Source of the DNA: Blautia sp.
GTDB lineage: Bacteria > Bacillota > Clostridia > Lachnospirales > Lachnospiraceae
DNA: 32,521 bases
Direction of reading: 5' to 3'
NCBI GenBank assembly: GCA_017475035.1
Contig: JAFVGK010000188.1
Location: forward strand, 1-32,521
A model generated the notes under the pieces. The model searched no databases, had not been told where the DNA came from, and saw only the letters and a program-made list of their open reading frames with translations. Each line of letters starts with the position of its first letter. The stretch's first letter is position 1. Positions 8,107-16,917 of this stretch are shown piece after piece. The position numbers were made by a program, and so were the translations under genes.

Positions 8107-9858
8107 TTACGGCAGCCTGCCGAAACAATAGAAATGAGCCTGCCAGTAGCTTGAATTGATCGAAGCATACTGGATCGGGTTCCCGCAGTGGATCATCATT
8201 CCGTCGCCCACATAGATGGCAACGTGGCTTGCGCCGGATGTGTTGTAGGTTCCCTGGAAGAAGATGATATCTCCCGGTTTTGCCTCGCTTCTCGGAATAA
8301 TGGAAAGCTGCTGTCTCAGCCCTTCCGCCGTGGTTCTTCCGTAATTCCAGCCATTGCCGCAGTGGTTGATCACCCAGCACACAAAGCCGGAGCAGTCGAA
8401 ACTGGTGGACGGCGAAGAACCGCCCCATACATACGGATAGCCGAGGTATTTCTCTGCTTCCTGAATCATCCTGGCAAACCGCACATCGCTGAGCGCTTCT
8501 CCCGGAATGTCATAGTCAAGGTATTCCGAGGTGGGTGTCACATTGGCATAGACGTCGCCTTCAAAGAGATAAGGCCGGTTGCCCATGGTCTCATTCAGAA
8601 CCATATAGCGCTCCCGTTCGTCATCCGTCATGCCGGAATCAAATACGGCAGCCTCCAGTGTCTTATTCTTCAAAGTCACATTCAGGATGTAATACTCATA
8701 TTCGACCTCAACTTCGTATTCATATTCCTCTTCTTCGGTTTCTCCGGTCTCCGGGTCTGTATAAGTCGTTGTGCCTGTCCGTGTCTCTGTTCTGGTCCGG
8801 ATCTCCACCTCTTCCTCCAGTTCCAGCTCATACTGCTTATCGAATAATGCCTGCAGTTCGCTCTGGACCTCTGCTCTGGTGTAATCCTCATATTTCACAG
8901 TCAGAAAAGAAGTCAGAACATAAGGATTGTGGTTGATCTCCGCCAGGTTATACCGGTATTCGTCATAACCGGAATGCGTGGATTCAATATTGTCGATCTC
9001 GCTGCGAAGCTCTGCCTCCAGTGCCTTGTAGTCTTCATTGGCACCGATGATATCCGCATCTTCAGCTGTATAGGAGCTGCCCAGCAGCGTTCCTCCGGAT
9101 CCGCCTGCCATGGAAGAACAGGAAGAAAGCTGTGTGAACAGGAAGACCAGCAAAAAGATAAAAGCTCCGCCGATCGCGATGACTCCGGCATGGCTTTTCA
9201 CGAATTCACCGGCTCTGCCGAACACCTGACTTACACGCTCTTTCAAAGACGGTTTCACAGCGTGACCGTAAGTCGCCGGATTGCTGACGGCTCCTCCTGC
9301 CTTTGCTGCGGCGTAATCCTGTTTAATGTTTTTCCGCTGCATAAACCGGGACAGCGGATTGGATTTCCCTGCAGGCTCTGCTGCCGTGCCGGTTGCTTTG
9401 GCCGCCGCGGCAGTTTTAACGCCTTCTGAGAATTCTTCCTCCACATGACGCAGCGTCTCTTTTTCTGCGCTGATCTCCGGTTTCACAGTCCGGTCATGCA
9501 GCTTGTTTCCGTACTTTTTGACCTTCTGTACGGTGCCTCTTGCAACGTCCGCTCCTGCTTCCGCTGCCTGAACGCCCCGGTTGACAGATTCGACGCCGAT
9601 ATTGTCATCTTCATCTGCTTCTGCGATCTTCCTGTGCAGCTCCTGGGATACGACCGCTGATTTCAGCTTCCCGGACTGTTTCTTTTCAATGGGTTTCTTT
9701 CCATGCCGGAGCGTCTGCTCGTTGTTCTTTGTGCCTTTGAGTTTTCGCTTTGTCCGGGTATAGCCATTTTCAGTCGGAAGGCGTTCTGTTTCCTCCGCTT
9801 TGACATCCGGCGTTTTCGCTTCCTTCATGTCATTGCGGAAATTCATCTTTTTCGCCAT
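8107..9858 (-). CDS. transfer-associated NlpC/P60 peptidoglycan hydrolase, CD1108 family
   Basis: 583-aa protein that opens the cell wall for the mating channel (VirB1-like job). A long basic, Ala-rich cytosolic part (1-222) is followed by one transmembrane helix (224-244), an unusual Glu/Tyr/Thr-rich extracellular stretch (about 330-395) and an NlpC/P60 domain (468-583) with YVWGGSSPSTSFDCSGF: Cys489 nucleophile, His545 in ASHVAIYVGDG and His557 as third residue. The start ATG at 9858 shares its A with the VirB4 stop (TAATG). Membrane topology puts the enzyme outside, consistent with the family. Confidence 0.92.
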   Translation of the reverse strand: MAKKMNFRNDMKEAKTPDVKAEETERLPTENGYTRTKRKLKGTKNNEQTLRHGKKPIEKKQSGKLKSAVVSQELHRKIAEADEDDNIGVESVNRGVQAAEAGADVARGTVQKVKKYGNKLHDRTVKPEISAEKETLRHVEEEFSEGVKTAAAAKATGTAAEPAGKSNPLSRFMQRKNIKQDYAAAKAGGAVSNPATYGHAVKPSLKERVSQVFGRAGEFVKSHAGVIAIGGAFIFLLVFLFTQLSSCSSMAGGSGGTLLGSSYTAEDADIIGANEDYKALEAELRSEIDNIESTHSGYDEYRYNLAEINHNPYVLTSFLTVKYEDYTRAEVQSELQALFDKQYELELEEEVEIRTRTETRTGTTTYTDPETGETEEEEYEYEVEVEYEYYILNVTLKNKTLEAAVFDSGMTDDERERYMVLNETMGNRPYLFEGDVYANVTPTSEYLDYDIPGEALSDVRFARMIQEAEKYLGYPYVWGGSSPSTSFDCSGFVCWVINHCGNGWNYGRTTAEGLRQQLSIIPRSEAKPGDIIFFQGTYNTSGASHVAIYVGDGMMIHCGNPIQYASINSSYWQAHFYCFGRLP

Positions 9859-12296
9859 TAACCAGCCTCCTTTGCCTCCGCGACTTCACCGGGCTTGGTC
9901 GTCATGATCTTGTAGAGCTCCAGATCTGTCGGGAACCGGTCCACAAACGGCAGGATCACATTTCCATAGAACAGCAGCCCTTCACCCTCACCGGAATGCG
10001 TCACATAGGAGAGCTGATGCGGTGAGATGTTCAGCTGCTTTGCCAGGATCGCTCTGTCACCGACTGCCTGGTTCAGCATGTAGATGAAATCACTGTTCTC
10101 GAAGATGTTCTCCACCTCGCGGCTGGCCAGCAGGTCCTTTACGTTCTGGGTGATGCCGGTCGGAATGCCGCCCCATTTTCTGAAACGCTTCCAGATCTCC
10201 ACGGAATAAGCTGCTGTCTGTTCTTCCTTCAGAAGCAGATGCATCTCATCCATGTAATACCTGGTGGAACGTCCTTCCTCACGGTTTTCTGTCACCCGGC
10301 CCCAGACCTGATCCTGCACGATCAGCATGCCGATCTTCTTTAACTGCTTGCCCAGCTCCTTGATGTCATAGCAGACAAGGCGGTTATTGATATCGACGTT
10401 TGTGCGGTGATTGAACAGGTTCAGAGAGCCTTTGACGTAGATTTCAAGGGCCGTCGCTACATGCCGTGCTTCCTTCTCATCCTGTTTCATCAGTTCATCG
10501 TATAGATCCTCCAGGACCGGCATGTTCTCCGGACGGGGATCATTGAAATACGACTGATAGACCTGATGCACACAGCGGTCGATGACCGTCTTTTCAATCG
10601 GCTGCAGACCTTCCTTGCCGCCAACCACCAGCTCACAGAGAGACAGGATGAAGTCAGCTTTCAATGCGATCGGGTTATCCTCTTCCGAATAGTTCATATT
10701 TATGTCCATCGGGTTAATGTACTGCGTGCTCATCGGACTGACCTTGATCACCTGGCCTCCCAGCCTCTCTACCAGCGGGGAATACTCTGCTTCCGGATCA
10801 GAAATGATAATGTCGTCATCCGTTACCAGGAAGGCATTGGCAATCTCACGCTTGGCACTGAAGGATTTACCGGAACCCGGCGTACCGAGGATCAGACCGT
10901 TGGGATTCTTCAAAAGCTTCCGGTCTACCATGATCAGGTTGTTCGACAGCGCATTCAGCCCGTAATACAGGGCTTCTCTGCCGCTCTGGAACAGTTCCTG
11001 CGTTGTAAACGGCACGAAGATCGCCGTACTGCTAGTCGTCAGACCGCGTTCGATCTCGATCAGATTTTGTGCCAGCGGCAGGCAGCTCATCAGTCCCTGC
11101 TCCTGCTGGAAGTCCAGGCGGCGCAGGTTGCAGCTGTGCTTCTGGGCAATACTGGATGCCTGGAAAATGTTATTCTCCAGTTCCTGCTTGGTACTGCCGG
11201 TATTCATGATCAGGAATGTCACCATGAACATGCGCTCATTCTGGCTCTGCAGCTCCTTCAGCAGATCCTTTGCATCGTTTCCGTAGGTCGCCAGGTCACT
11301 CGGAATGATATCCATGTCGTAACCGGCGCGGACTGCCTTCTTCTGCTCTTCGATCTTGGAACGGTCCAGCTCTGTGATCGTATGCTTCACTGTCTTGATC
11401 GCCTTGTTCTGATCAAGGGAACGGATATGCATCGTCACGATCTGGCTGGATTCCATATCCAGCAGCTCCTTCAGCAGCTGATCGGAAAGATCCGACGCCG
11501 TGATTGCCAGAAAGCTCATGGCTCCATACAGATCTCCCATCCGGAAATGCCTTCCGCCGGGGAAAGAGAAGGATGACGGCGCGATGAAGTCCTTTGCAGA
11601 AAGACCGGATTCCACCAGCCACTTCCATTCAAAGAAGAACCGGTCCTTATCTCCCATATGGAACATGTCGTGCATCAGCTTCAGCCGTTCCTTGCCGTTC
11701 AGCACCTTTGTCACAACGCCAAGCCTGCGGAAGTTGTTCAGGATATCCGTCTGGATATGGATCAGCCTCGGCTTTGCCTGCTTCATGGATTCTGCTTCTA
11801 TGCCGAAGGTCAGATATTTGGTCTTGGTCAGACCGTTATTGCCCTGCGCCAGCTGCGTGCGAAGCATCTTGCTGTATTCCTCACGGACATCATTGAATCC
11901 GTCGTTCTTCAGCGGGATCCGGATACTTTTCTCAAAGTCCGCTGCATCGGTGCTCAGGTTCATAAACGACAGCTCAAAATTCACGGAGCTGTCGAAGAAG
12001 TTCAGGAAACCGCACCATTCATCAAAGATGGCTGTCTTATCCTCCTGCTGGGCAAGCTGATAATTGATGTCCTGAAACTGAATTGTCTTGGAATAGTAGT
12101 TCGAGCCGGTACGGCAGATGCCGTCCTGGAACATGCGCTGAAACGGAATCGACTGCTGCGCGGTGCGCGGAACGCCATCATCCTTCCGGGCCTTCGCAAC
12201 GATCGCCTCCACCTTCTTACGGTCTTTTTTGCTGAGAGACTTTGGAAGATTCAGCGCGGCGCTTTCCTTTGGCTTTTCTCTCTTCATGGAGAACAA
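9858..12296 (-). CDS. virB4: VirB4-like conjugation ATPase
   Basis: 812-aa cytosolic ATPase that powers the type IV secretion channel. Walker A GTPGSGKS is at 471-478, Walker B YMDEMH at 681-686, and SDPEAEYSPLV (499-509) and ITQNVKDLL follow the VirB4/TraE pattern. The N-terminal 430 residues are the VirB4 N domain. The start is a TTG at 12296: AGGAGG is correctly spaced from it, whereas the ATG three codons later is too far away. It overlaps the PrgI gene by 80 bases, which keeps the two translated together; PrgI-VirB4 adjacency is usual in Gram-positive systems. Confidence 0.95.
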   Translation of the reverse strand: MFSMKREKPKESAALNLPKSLSKKDRKKVEAIVAKARKDDGVPRTAQQSIPFQRMFQDGICRTGSNYYSKTIQFQDINYQLAQQEDKTAIFDEWCGFLNFFDSSVNFELSFMNLSTDAADFEKSIRIPLKNDGFNDVREEYSKMLRTQLAQGNNGLTKTKYLTFGIEAESMKQAKPRLIHIQTDILNNFRRLGVVTKVLNGKERLKLMHDMFHMGDKDRFFFEWKWLVESGLSAKDFIAPSSFSFPGGRHFRMGDLYGAMSFLAITASDLSDQLLKELLDMESSQIVTMHIRSLDQNKAIKTVKHTITELDRSKIEEQKKAVRAGYDMDIIPSDLATYGNDAKDLLKELQSQNERMFMVTFLIMNTGSTKQELENNIFQASSIAQKHSCNLRRLDFQQEQGLMSCLPLAQNLIEIERGLTTSSTAIFVPFTTQELFQSGREALYYGLNALSNNLIMVDRKLLKNPNGLILGTPGSGKSFSAKREIANAFLVTDDDIIISDPEAEYSPLVERLGGQVIKVSPMSTQYINPMDINMNYSEEDNPIALKADFILSLCELVVGGKEGLQPIEKTVIDRCVHQVYQSYFNDPRPENMPVLEDLYDELMKQDEKEARHVATALEIYVKGSLNLFNHRTNVDINNRLVCYDIKELGKQLKKIGMLIVQDQVWGRVTENREEGRSTRYYMDEMHLLLKEEQTAAYSVEIWKRFRKWGGIPTGITQNVKDLLASREVENIFENSDFIYMLNQAVGDRAILAKQLNISPHQLSYVTHSGEGEGLLFYGNVILPFVDRFPTDLELYKIMTTKPGEVAEAKEAG

Positions 12297-12651
12297 TCTC
12301 GTCCACCTCCTTTTCTGCCTCGTACTGACGGATCAGCACCGAGTAATAGTTGTTTGTCACATAGGGTCTTTCCTTGGGCCTTCGGAACTTGGCCTCAAAG
12401 AAATGATCCAGGATCACCTCCAGCGGCATGCCGTCCTTCTCATACATGGCGAGAAAGAAAAACGGCAGCATCACACCGATCATGGTCAGAGCTGCCAGAC
12501 TCACATTTCCGCCTCTTTTCACCAGGAAGAACAGCGGTACGCCGACTGCTGCCGCAATGGAAAAGCAGATCAGCTGCCGCTTTGTCAGGTTGAAAAATAT
12601 CTTTGATTTGACCTTGCTCAAATCTCTTGGAACAGATATATACGCTGCCAT
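12217..12651 (-). CDS. PrgI family membrane protein of the transfer channel
   Basis: 144-aa protein with the PrgI/VirB3-like layout: N-terminal ISVPRDLSKVKSKIFFNLT, two transmembrane helices at about 28-47 and 51-68, then a charged cytosolic part ending in a Lys/Arg/Ser tail. AAGGAGG stands 4-5 bases before the ATG, 9 bases after the VirB6 stop. The C-terminal 26 codons are shared with the VirB4 start in another frame. VirB3-like proteins join VirB4 to the membrane, agreeing with the overlap. Confidence 0.9.
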   Translation of the reverse strand: MAAYISVPRDLSKVKSKIFFNLTKRQLICFSIAAAVGVPLFFLVKRGGNVSLAALTMIGVMLPFFFLAMYEKDGMPLEVILDHFFEAKFRRPKERPYVTNNYYSVLIRQYEAEKEVDEIVLHEERKAKGKRRAESSKVSQQKRP

Positions 12652-12660
12652 AAAACCTCC

Positions 12661-13527
12661 TTAATGCGCATTGAATACGGACTTGGCCAGTGTTCCTGTC
12701 TTGAACAGCGTAAAGCACAGCAGCACGGTATAGCCCATGACGCCCCAGAGTGCAGTCAGAATGTTGCCGGAGAATGAGATGCCTTGGATCAGCACCGCAT
12801 AGATGCCGACACAGATCATGATGAGAAATCCCTGGAAGCCCAGTGCAAACAGCGACCGGAGGTAATTCTGTCCGATCTGACTCTGTTCCCGGTTCCCGAA
12901 TGTTGAGAACGGAATCGGTGCGAGACTGGTCATCAGGTAGATCTCGATCATTCGTCCGTATACGATGATGAAAATGATAAGAGACATGACCTTCATGCCG
13001 ATGCCGAGGATCAGGACTTCCATATAGGTTCCGATCAGTGGCCCGATCTCCATGCCTTCCAGTGTGGCCTGCATACTGCTGAGAGATGATCCGTCCACAG
13101 AAGTGCTGCCGCCGATGATTCCTCCGGCAGAGGAGATCACATGCTGGGCGACATCAAATACCGCCATCGTGATATTGAATGTGTTGGTGATCAGCAGAAC
13201 TGCCACGAAGGTCTTGAACACCCACTTGAAGAAGATCCATGTTTCAAAGTTTGCCAGGTTATTGTGATCAATAATCAGCTGAATCAGCTCATAGCAGGCT
13301 ATGAATGTCAGAATCAGCCCCGCTATAGGGATGATCACGGATTCTGATACATTCCGTATCATGGCAAACACCCCCGGCGAGAAGTTCACCGGGGATGTGC
13401 CGACCTGGGCTGCGACATCCGAAACCTGCTGGTTCACGGAATCAAACATCCCGGAAAGGCTTTCCATGATACCGCTAACGAGCATTTCTTTCAGCCACTC
13501 TGTGATTTTCTGAAATATCGTGTCCAT
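12661..13527 (-). CDS. VirB6/TrbL-like polytopic channel protein (CD1112 family)
   Basis: 288-aa inner-membrane protein with about six hydrophobic segments (near residues 62-85, 103-125, 165-195, 200-218, 230-252, 258-280). The loop VAQHVISSAGGIIGG and TSLAPIPFSTFGNREQSQIG are typical of the VirB6/TrbL family in Firmicutes elements, which form the membrane pore. GGAGG lies 12 bases before the ATG, 22 bases after Maff2. Position between Maff2 and PrgI is the standard order. Confidence 0.92.
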   Translation of the reverse strand: MDTIFQKITEWLKEMLVSGIMESLSGMFDSVNQQVSDVAAQVGTSPVNFSPGVFAMIRNVSESVIIPIAGLILTFIACYELIQLIIDHNNLANFETWIFFKWVFKTFVAVLLITNTFNITMAVFDVAQHVISSAGGIIGGSTSVDGSSLSSMQATLEGMEIGPLIGTYMEVLILGIGMKVMSLIIFIIVYGRMIEIYLMTSLAPIPFSTFGNREQSQIGQNYLRSLFALGFQGFLIMICVGIYAVLIQGISFSGNILTALWGVMGYTVLLCFTLFKTGTLAKSVFNAH

Positions 13528-13548
13528 TTAGCGGTTTTTCCTCCGTGA

Positions 13549-13764
13549 TCAGCCGAACAGGCCTGTGAGAAGCGGGACGAGCGTAGTACCGATCAGGGCG
13601 ACACCGCCGCCTGCCATCAGCTGTTTCATGCCCTGGGACTTAGCGCCCGGATTGTCGTTGCCGTAACCTTCCATGAGGTTGATCACGCCCCAGATACCGA
13701 GGCCTGCACCGAGTGCGATAACGAGTGTCTGAAGTACGCCTACTGCGCTATTGAAAAATGCCAT
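13549..13764 (-). CDS. Maff2 family membrane protein
   Basis: 71-aa protein with two hydrophobic helices (about 8-30 and 49-70) separated by the conserved linker MEGYGNDNPGAKSQG, which marks the Maff2/VirB2-like family; it may be the pilin-like subunit of the channel. The ATG at 13764 fits family length but its ribosome site is weak. The frame stays open upstream to a GTG at 13923, adding 53 basic, non-membrane residues unlike the family; GTG would sit 12 bases from a perfect AAGGAGG. Either start is possible; family length favours the short form. Confidence 0.85.
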   Translation of the reverse strand: MAFFNSAVGVLQTLVIALGAGLGIWGVINLMEGYGNDNPGAKSQGMKQLMAGGGVALIGTTLVPLLTGLFG

Positions 13765-13873
13765 ATTCTTTTCCGAAACCATCGGGATCTTTATCCTGGG
13801 CAGCTGCGCCGGTATCCGGCGTCCCTGGTTTCTTTCCTCCATTCTTTTCTTTGTCTGCAGCTGCCAATGGGTG

Positions 13874-13930
13874 TTACCTGCCGCGATTTCTTTGATCGGG
13901 AGCTCTTGGCCTGTAAAAAGCACTGTCCAT
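13874..13930 (-). CDS. possible 18-aa leader ORF upstream of Maff2
   Basis: An ATG at 13930 has an ideal AAGGAGG five bases upstream and is read for 18 codons (rich in Arg, Pro) before TAA. It lies between the terminator hairpin at 13947-13981 and Maff2, in another frame from the Maff2 extension. It could be a leader peptide or the ruined start of a lost gene; no homology is known to me. Confidence 0.35.
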   Translation of the reverse strand: MDSAFYRPRAPDQRNRGR

Positions 13931-13946
13931 TTGTGCCTCCTTCTGA

Positions 13947-13981
13947 CATAAAGAAAGCCCTCTGCTTTGAAACAGAAGGCT
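13947..13981 (-). terminator. rho-independent terminator/attenuator between virD4 and Maff2
   Basis: Minus-strand stem AGCCTTCTG (13973-13981) with CAGAGGGCT (13956-13964), 8-base loop, then TTTCTTT. It stands 25 bases after the VirD4 stop and immediately before the ribosome site at 13936-13942, although Maff2, VirB6, PrgI and VirB4 downstream must be expressed with VirD4. Confidence 0.78.
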
Positions 13982-14006
13982 CATGTCCATGGACGTTATT
14001 GATTTG

Positions 14007-15827
14007 TCAGCTCACTTCATCCGGCTTTATGACCGTGTACCGGTCCTCGGGTTTCAGGGTAAGCTTGTGATTCAGGAACTTCTCAATGTCGAATGCATTC
14101 TTTTTATCCGCATCGGAAGTCAAAGGATAATTGGGATGCTTCGTCAGATCATATTTCTCTGACAGGAACGGTCTGACGCCGCGCAGCTGCAGGATGCATT
14201 TGCTGCCATCCAGCACCGCAAGTTCATCGACTGAGAGCAGGTCATGACCGAGCTTTTGATAATTCAGGGAGTGGCTCTGTTCTCTGCCCCTGCTCTCACC
14301 GGTATTGAAGGTATCGATCGTTTCTTTACCGAGAGAATGGTTCAGATCCTTCAGCGTGGTCGGTTCACTGCCGCCCAGGAAGATCTGAGAATCGCAATTG
14401 CCGATGATGGTATCCGCGTTGTCCTTATAGATTGCCTTGAGCTGTGATTTTGCCTGCAGCACCAGACAAGCGGAGATCTCACGGCTTCGGATCGTGGCGA
14501 TCAGCTTCTCCAGATTCGGGATCTGGCCGATGTTCGCGCACTCATCGATGAGGCACCGGACATGCACCGGCAGCCTGCCGTTGTACACGTCGTCCGCCTT
14601 CTCGCACAGCAGATTGAAGAGCTGTGTGTAGATCATGGAAATCAGGAAATTGAAGGTTGCATCGGTATCTGACATGATCAGAAACAATGCTGTCTTCCGA
14701 TCTCCCAGCTTATCCAGCTCCAGTTCGTCATACATCGTGATGTCCCGGACCTCCTGAATATCGAACGGAGCAAGGCGTGCACCGCAGCTCACGAGTATGG
14801 ATTTTAAAGTTTTGCCGGCAGCCATCTTGAACTTGACATATTGGCGTACGGCAAAGTGATTCGGGTTCTTTTTCTTCAGCTCCTCAAACATCACATCCAC
14901 GGGATTCTGATAGTCCTCATCATCCTCGCGGACATCCATACTGTTCAGCATTTCCAGGAGTGTTGCGAAATTCTGCTCATTCTCCGGAGCTTCGTAATGG
15001 ATATATCCGATCAGCGCCGTATATAGAAGCGTCTCTGCCTTGGTCCAGAACTCATCACCTGCTTTGCCATCGCCCTTGGTGTTGGCAATCAGTGCGGTCA
15101 CGAGCTTCAGGATATCCTTCTCGGAATGAATGTAGGAAAACGGATTGTAATGCTGCGACTTCTTGAAATTGATCGTATTGAAGACCTTGATCACATACGG
15201 CTCATAAAGAGGATTCCCATGTTTGTCTTTAACGGGATTCCCCTTTGCATCCAGCACCGGAGCACCGCGCTCCAGGGCTTTTCCGCATTCTATAAGGACA
15301 CTGGCTTTCGGATCGGTTATGACGTAGGAGCTGTGCATCTGAAGCAGGTTCGGCTTCAGCCAGAATCTCGTTTTACCGGAACCGGATCCGCCGACGATCA
15401 GCACGTTCTTATTCCTGGCATAGGCCGGATTCTTCGGCCGGTTGCTCATCATCAGCCATTCCGTTCTCGTCAGGATCACATTTCTCTGAAAGACCGGATC
15501 CTCATACGGCTCAATGTCCTTGTGCGTTCCCCAGCGGGCTGATCCGTATTCCATATTGTGACGGTACTTCTTCGCATTCTTCCCTCGCATATACACCGCC
15601 AGATAGAAGACCAGAGCACAGATGACTCCGATCATCAGGTCGAACGGATGAAAGCTGGGAAGCGGATTGGCGAAAGCGGTCTGCAGTGTCGTCATCAGTG
15701 TGAGAACCTTCCTGGAAGGATCCACACCTTCTGTCAGCCGCCATGCCTCTCCGAAGTTTGTTGCCAGCAATCCTGCCACCGCATATGGGATATGCAGGAT
15801 GATTTTCTTTTTGATCGCGCTGCTCAT
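14007..15827 (-). CDS. virD4: VirD4/TraG-type coupling protein
   Basis: 606-aa membrane ATPase that brings the relaxase-DNA complex to the channel. Two N-terminal transmembrane helices (about 8-24 and 63-80), Walker A GGSGSGKT at 146-153, Walker B-type LIDECANIGQIPNLEKLIAT, and the late motif LVLQAKSQLKAIY are all present and full length. The ATG at 15827 overlaps the PcfB stop by one base (TGATG); a GTG one codon earlier (GTGA overlap) is an alternative. PcfB-VirD4 coupling is the normal arrangement in Gram-positive elements. Confidence 0.95.
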   Translation of the reverse strand: MSSAIKKKIILHIPYAVAGLLATNFGEAWRLTEGVDPSRKVLTLMTTLQTAFANPLPSFHPFDLMIGVICALVFYLAVYMRGKNAKKYRHNMEYGSARWGTHKDIEPYEDPVFQRNVILTRTEWLMMSNRPKNPAYARNKNVLIVGGSGSGKTRFWLKPNLLQMHSSYVITDPKASVLIECGKALERGAPVLDAKGNPVKDKHGNPLYEPYVIKVFNTINFKKSQHYNPFSYIHSEKDILKLVTALIANTKGDGKAGDEFWTKAETLLYTALIGYIHYEAPENEQNFATLLEMLNSMDVREDDEDYQNPVDVMFEELKKKNPNHFAVRQYVKFKMAAGKTLKSILVSCGARLAPFDIQEVRDITMYDELELDKLGDRKTALFLIMSDTDATFNFLISMIYTQLFNLLCEKADDVYNGRLPVHVRCLIDECANIGQIPNLEKLIATIRSREISACLVLQAKSQLKAIYKDNADTIIGNCDSQIFLGGSEPTTLKDLNHSLGKETIDTFNTGESRGREQSHSLNYQKLGHDLLSVDELAVLDGSKCILQLRGVRPFLSEKYDLTKHPNYPLTSDADKKNAFDIEKFLNHKLTLKPEDRYTVIKPDEVS

Positions 15828-16309
15828 CACAGGCTGATATCGTCGTGTTCTTTGTTTCTGACCTTGGACGGCAGGGAAGCAACCAGATCCTTCAGCTTTG
15901 TCAGCTGTTTCAGGATGCTCGGCTTTTTCTGTGCATTCAGCTGTTTTGCCGTCAGGGATTCTGCAATCTGCTGTAATGCGTCCTGGTCTCTTGCCTTAAA
16001 GAACACGGTATATTGCGGCGGATCCACTGTTTTATCTCTGGTAACAGCGAAATCCACACCGTACTTTCTGGCTTCCTGCTCAAACTCACGGATGCTGGCA
16101 TCTCCGATAGGCATGCGCGATACGCCTTGATTTTGGCCGATCAGCTCCTTCACCGACTGTTTTCCATGAATCCCCTGAACCACCTTCTGTCTGGAAACAT
16201 TGTTTCTGTGGTTCAGATACATCCGGATCCCGGTAACAATCGTCCGGGCTGACAGCCGCGTTGTCGTAATGGCCAGGTTTACTGTCCTGTTTTCAACTTC
16301 TTCCTGCAC
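15827..16309 (-). CDS. PcfB family protein
   Basis: 160-aa cytosolic protein. The N-terminal TVNLAITTTRLSARTIVTGI and the segment GKQSVKELIGQNQGVSRMPI are typical of PcfB, and the middle VDFAVTRDKTVDPPQYTVFFKARD predicts a small alpha/beta fold. PcfB-type proteins are thought to recruit the relaxosome to the coupling protein; the next gene is VirD4. Start is a GTG at 16309; it overlaps the 49-aa gene by 31 bases in another frame. Confidence 0.88.
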   Translation of the reverse strand: MQEEVENRTVNLAITTTRLSARTIVTGIRMYLNHRNNVSRQKVVQGIHGKQSVKELIGQNQGVSRMPIGDASIREFEQEARKYGVDFAVTRDKTVDPPQYTVFFKARDQDALQQIAESLTAKQLNAQKKPSILKQLTKLKDLVASLPSKVRNKEHDDISL

Positions 16310-16428
16310 GGCTTAGTCACCACCCTTTCCTGATATTTCTGCATGCGTCTGACCATGTTGTTCTGCCGGTTCATCTCCTGCTTGATGAAAGAGGACTTTG
16401 CCACAGTATTTCTATTTTTCTTCTTCAT
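16279..16428 (-). CDS. 49-aa very basic small protein, overlapping both neighbours
   Basis: A reading frame from ATG at 16428 to TAA at 16279 begins MKKKNRNTVAKSSFIKQEM and ends in a Lys/Arg-rich tail; the protein is almost entirely polar and helical, with a large positive charge. GGAGG lies 6 bases before the ATG. It overlaps the 145-aa gene by 17 bases and PcfB by 31 bases, filling what would otherwise be a 100-base gap in a tightly packed operon. The charge suggests nucleic-acid contact, but this is inference. Confidence 0.7.
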   Translation of the reverse strand: MKKKNRNTVAKSSFIKQEMNRQNNMVRRMQKYQERVVTKPCRKKLKTGQ

Positions 16429-16849
16429 CGTCGGCCTCCATATCTGTCAGATCCAGAACCGGGAATCCAAAGCCGTCCATCCATACTCTCTGCATCCTGC
16501 CGAACAGTTCCAGGCAAGTCTCTGCCATCTCTTCAGAACTCATGTCTGCATATTCGTCATCCCGGTTCAGCCGGTAAGCAACACCGGTCCCCATCAGATA
16601 GACCCTCTTGCCGATATGAAGCAGCTCTGATGCCGGACAGCTGAGATAAATGTTCTTCGTATCCAGGGAAAAGATGATCTCAGAATCATCACAGAAGATC
16701 TCTTCCAGTTTTGAATCACACTCCAGGATCATCTTGATGCCCATCTGCGGATGGATCGAAAGCATCCGGATCGAGCCGGTATCATTTGGCTCTGAAAACA
16801 TCCGGTCGATATTGTCTTTGTTGAAACTGTTTTTATATTTCCTGTTCAT
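16412..16849 (-). CDS. 145-aa conserved ICE protein of unknown function
   Basis: Soluble acidic protein; the middle has alternating strands (MLSIHPQMGIKMILECDS, IIFSLDTKNIYLSCPASE) and the end is Asp/Glu-rich. No known domain recognised. The ATG at 16849 (MNRKYKNSF) is chosen rather than the longer in-frame start at 16954, because GGAGG lies 8 bases before it and the longer form would run through the terminator hairpin and the end of ParB. It sits between ParB and the transfer genes. Confidence 0.72.
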   Translation of the reverse strand: MNRKYKNSFNKDNIDRMFSEPNDTGSIRMLSIHPQMGIKMILECDSKLEEIFCDDSEIIFSLDTKNIYLSCPASELLHIGKRVYLMGTGVAYRLNRDDEYADMSSEEMAETCLELFGRMQRVWMDGFGFPVLDLTDMEADDEEEK

Positions 16850-16874
16850 TGCTGCGTCCTCCATACGCTGAAAT

Positions 16875-16917
16875 AAAAAAACGGCCATCTCTTTGCATTG
16901 CTGCATTGAAATGACCG
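16875..16917 (-). terminator. rho-independent terminator after parB, before the 145-aa gene
   Basis: Minus-strand 10-bp stem (arms 16908-16917 and 16882-16891) with a 16-base loop and a run of seven T. It starts directly after the ParB stop codon and ends 26 bases before the ATG of the next gene of the same strand. Confidence 0.75.

Noticed and set aside
10566-11576. 336-aa plus-strand ORF inside the VirB4 region
   Set aside because: Antisense shadow of virB4; no ribosome site, promoter or family pattern, while the minus frame has clear Walker motifs.
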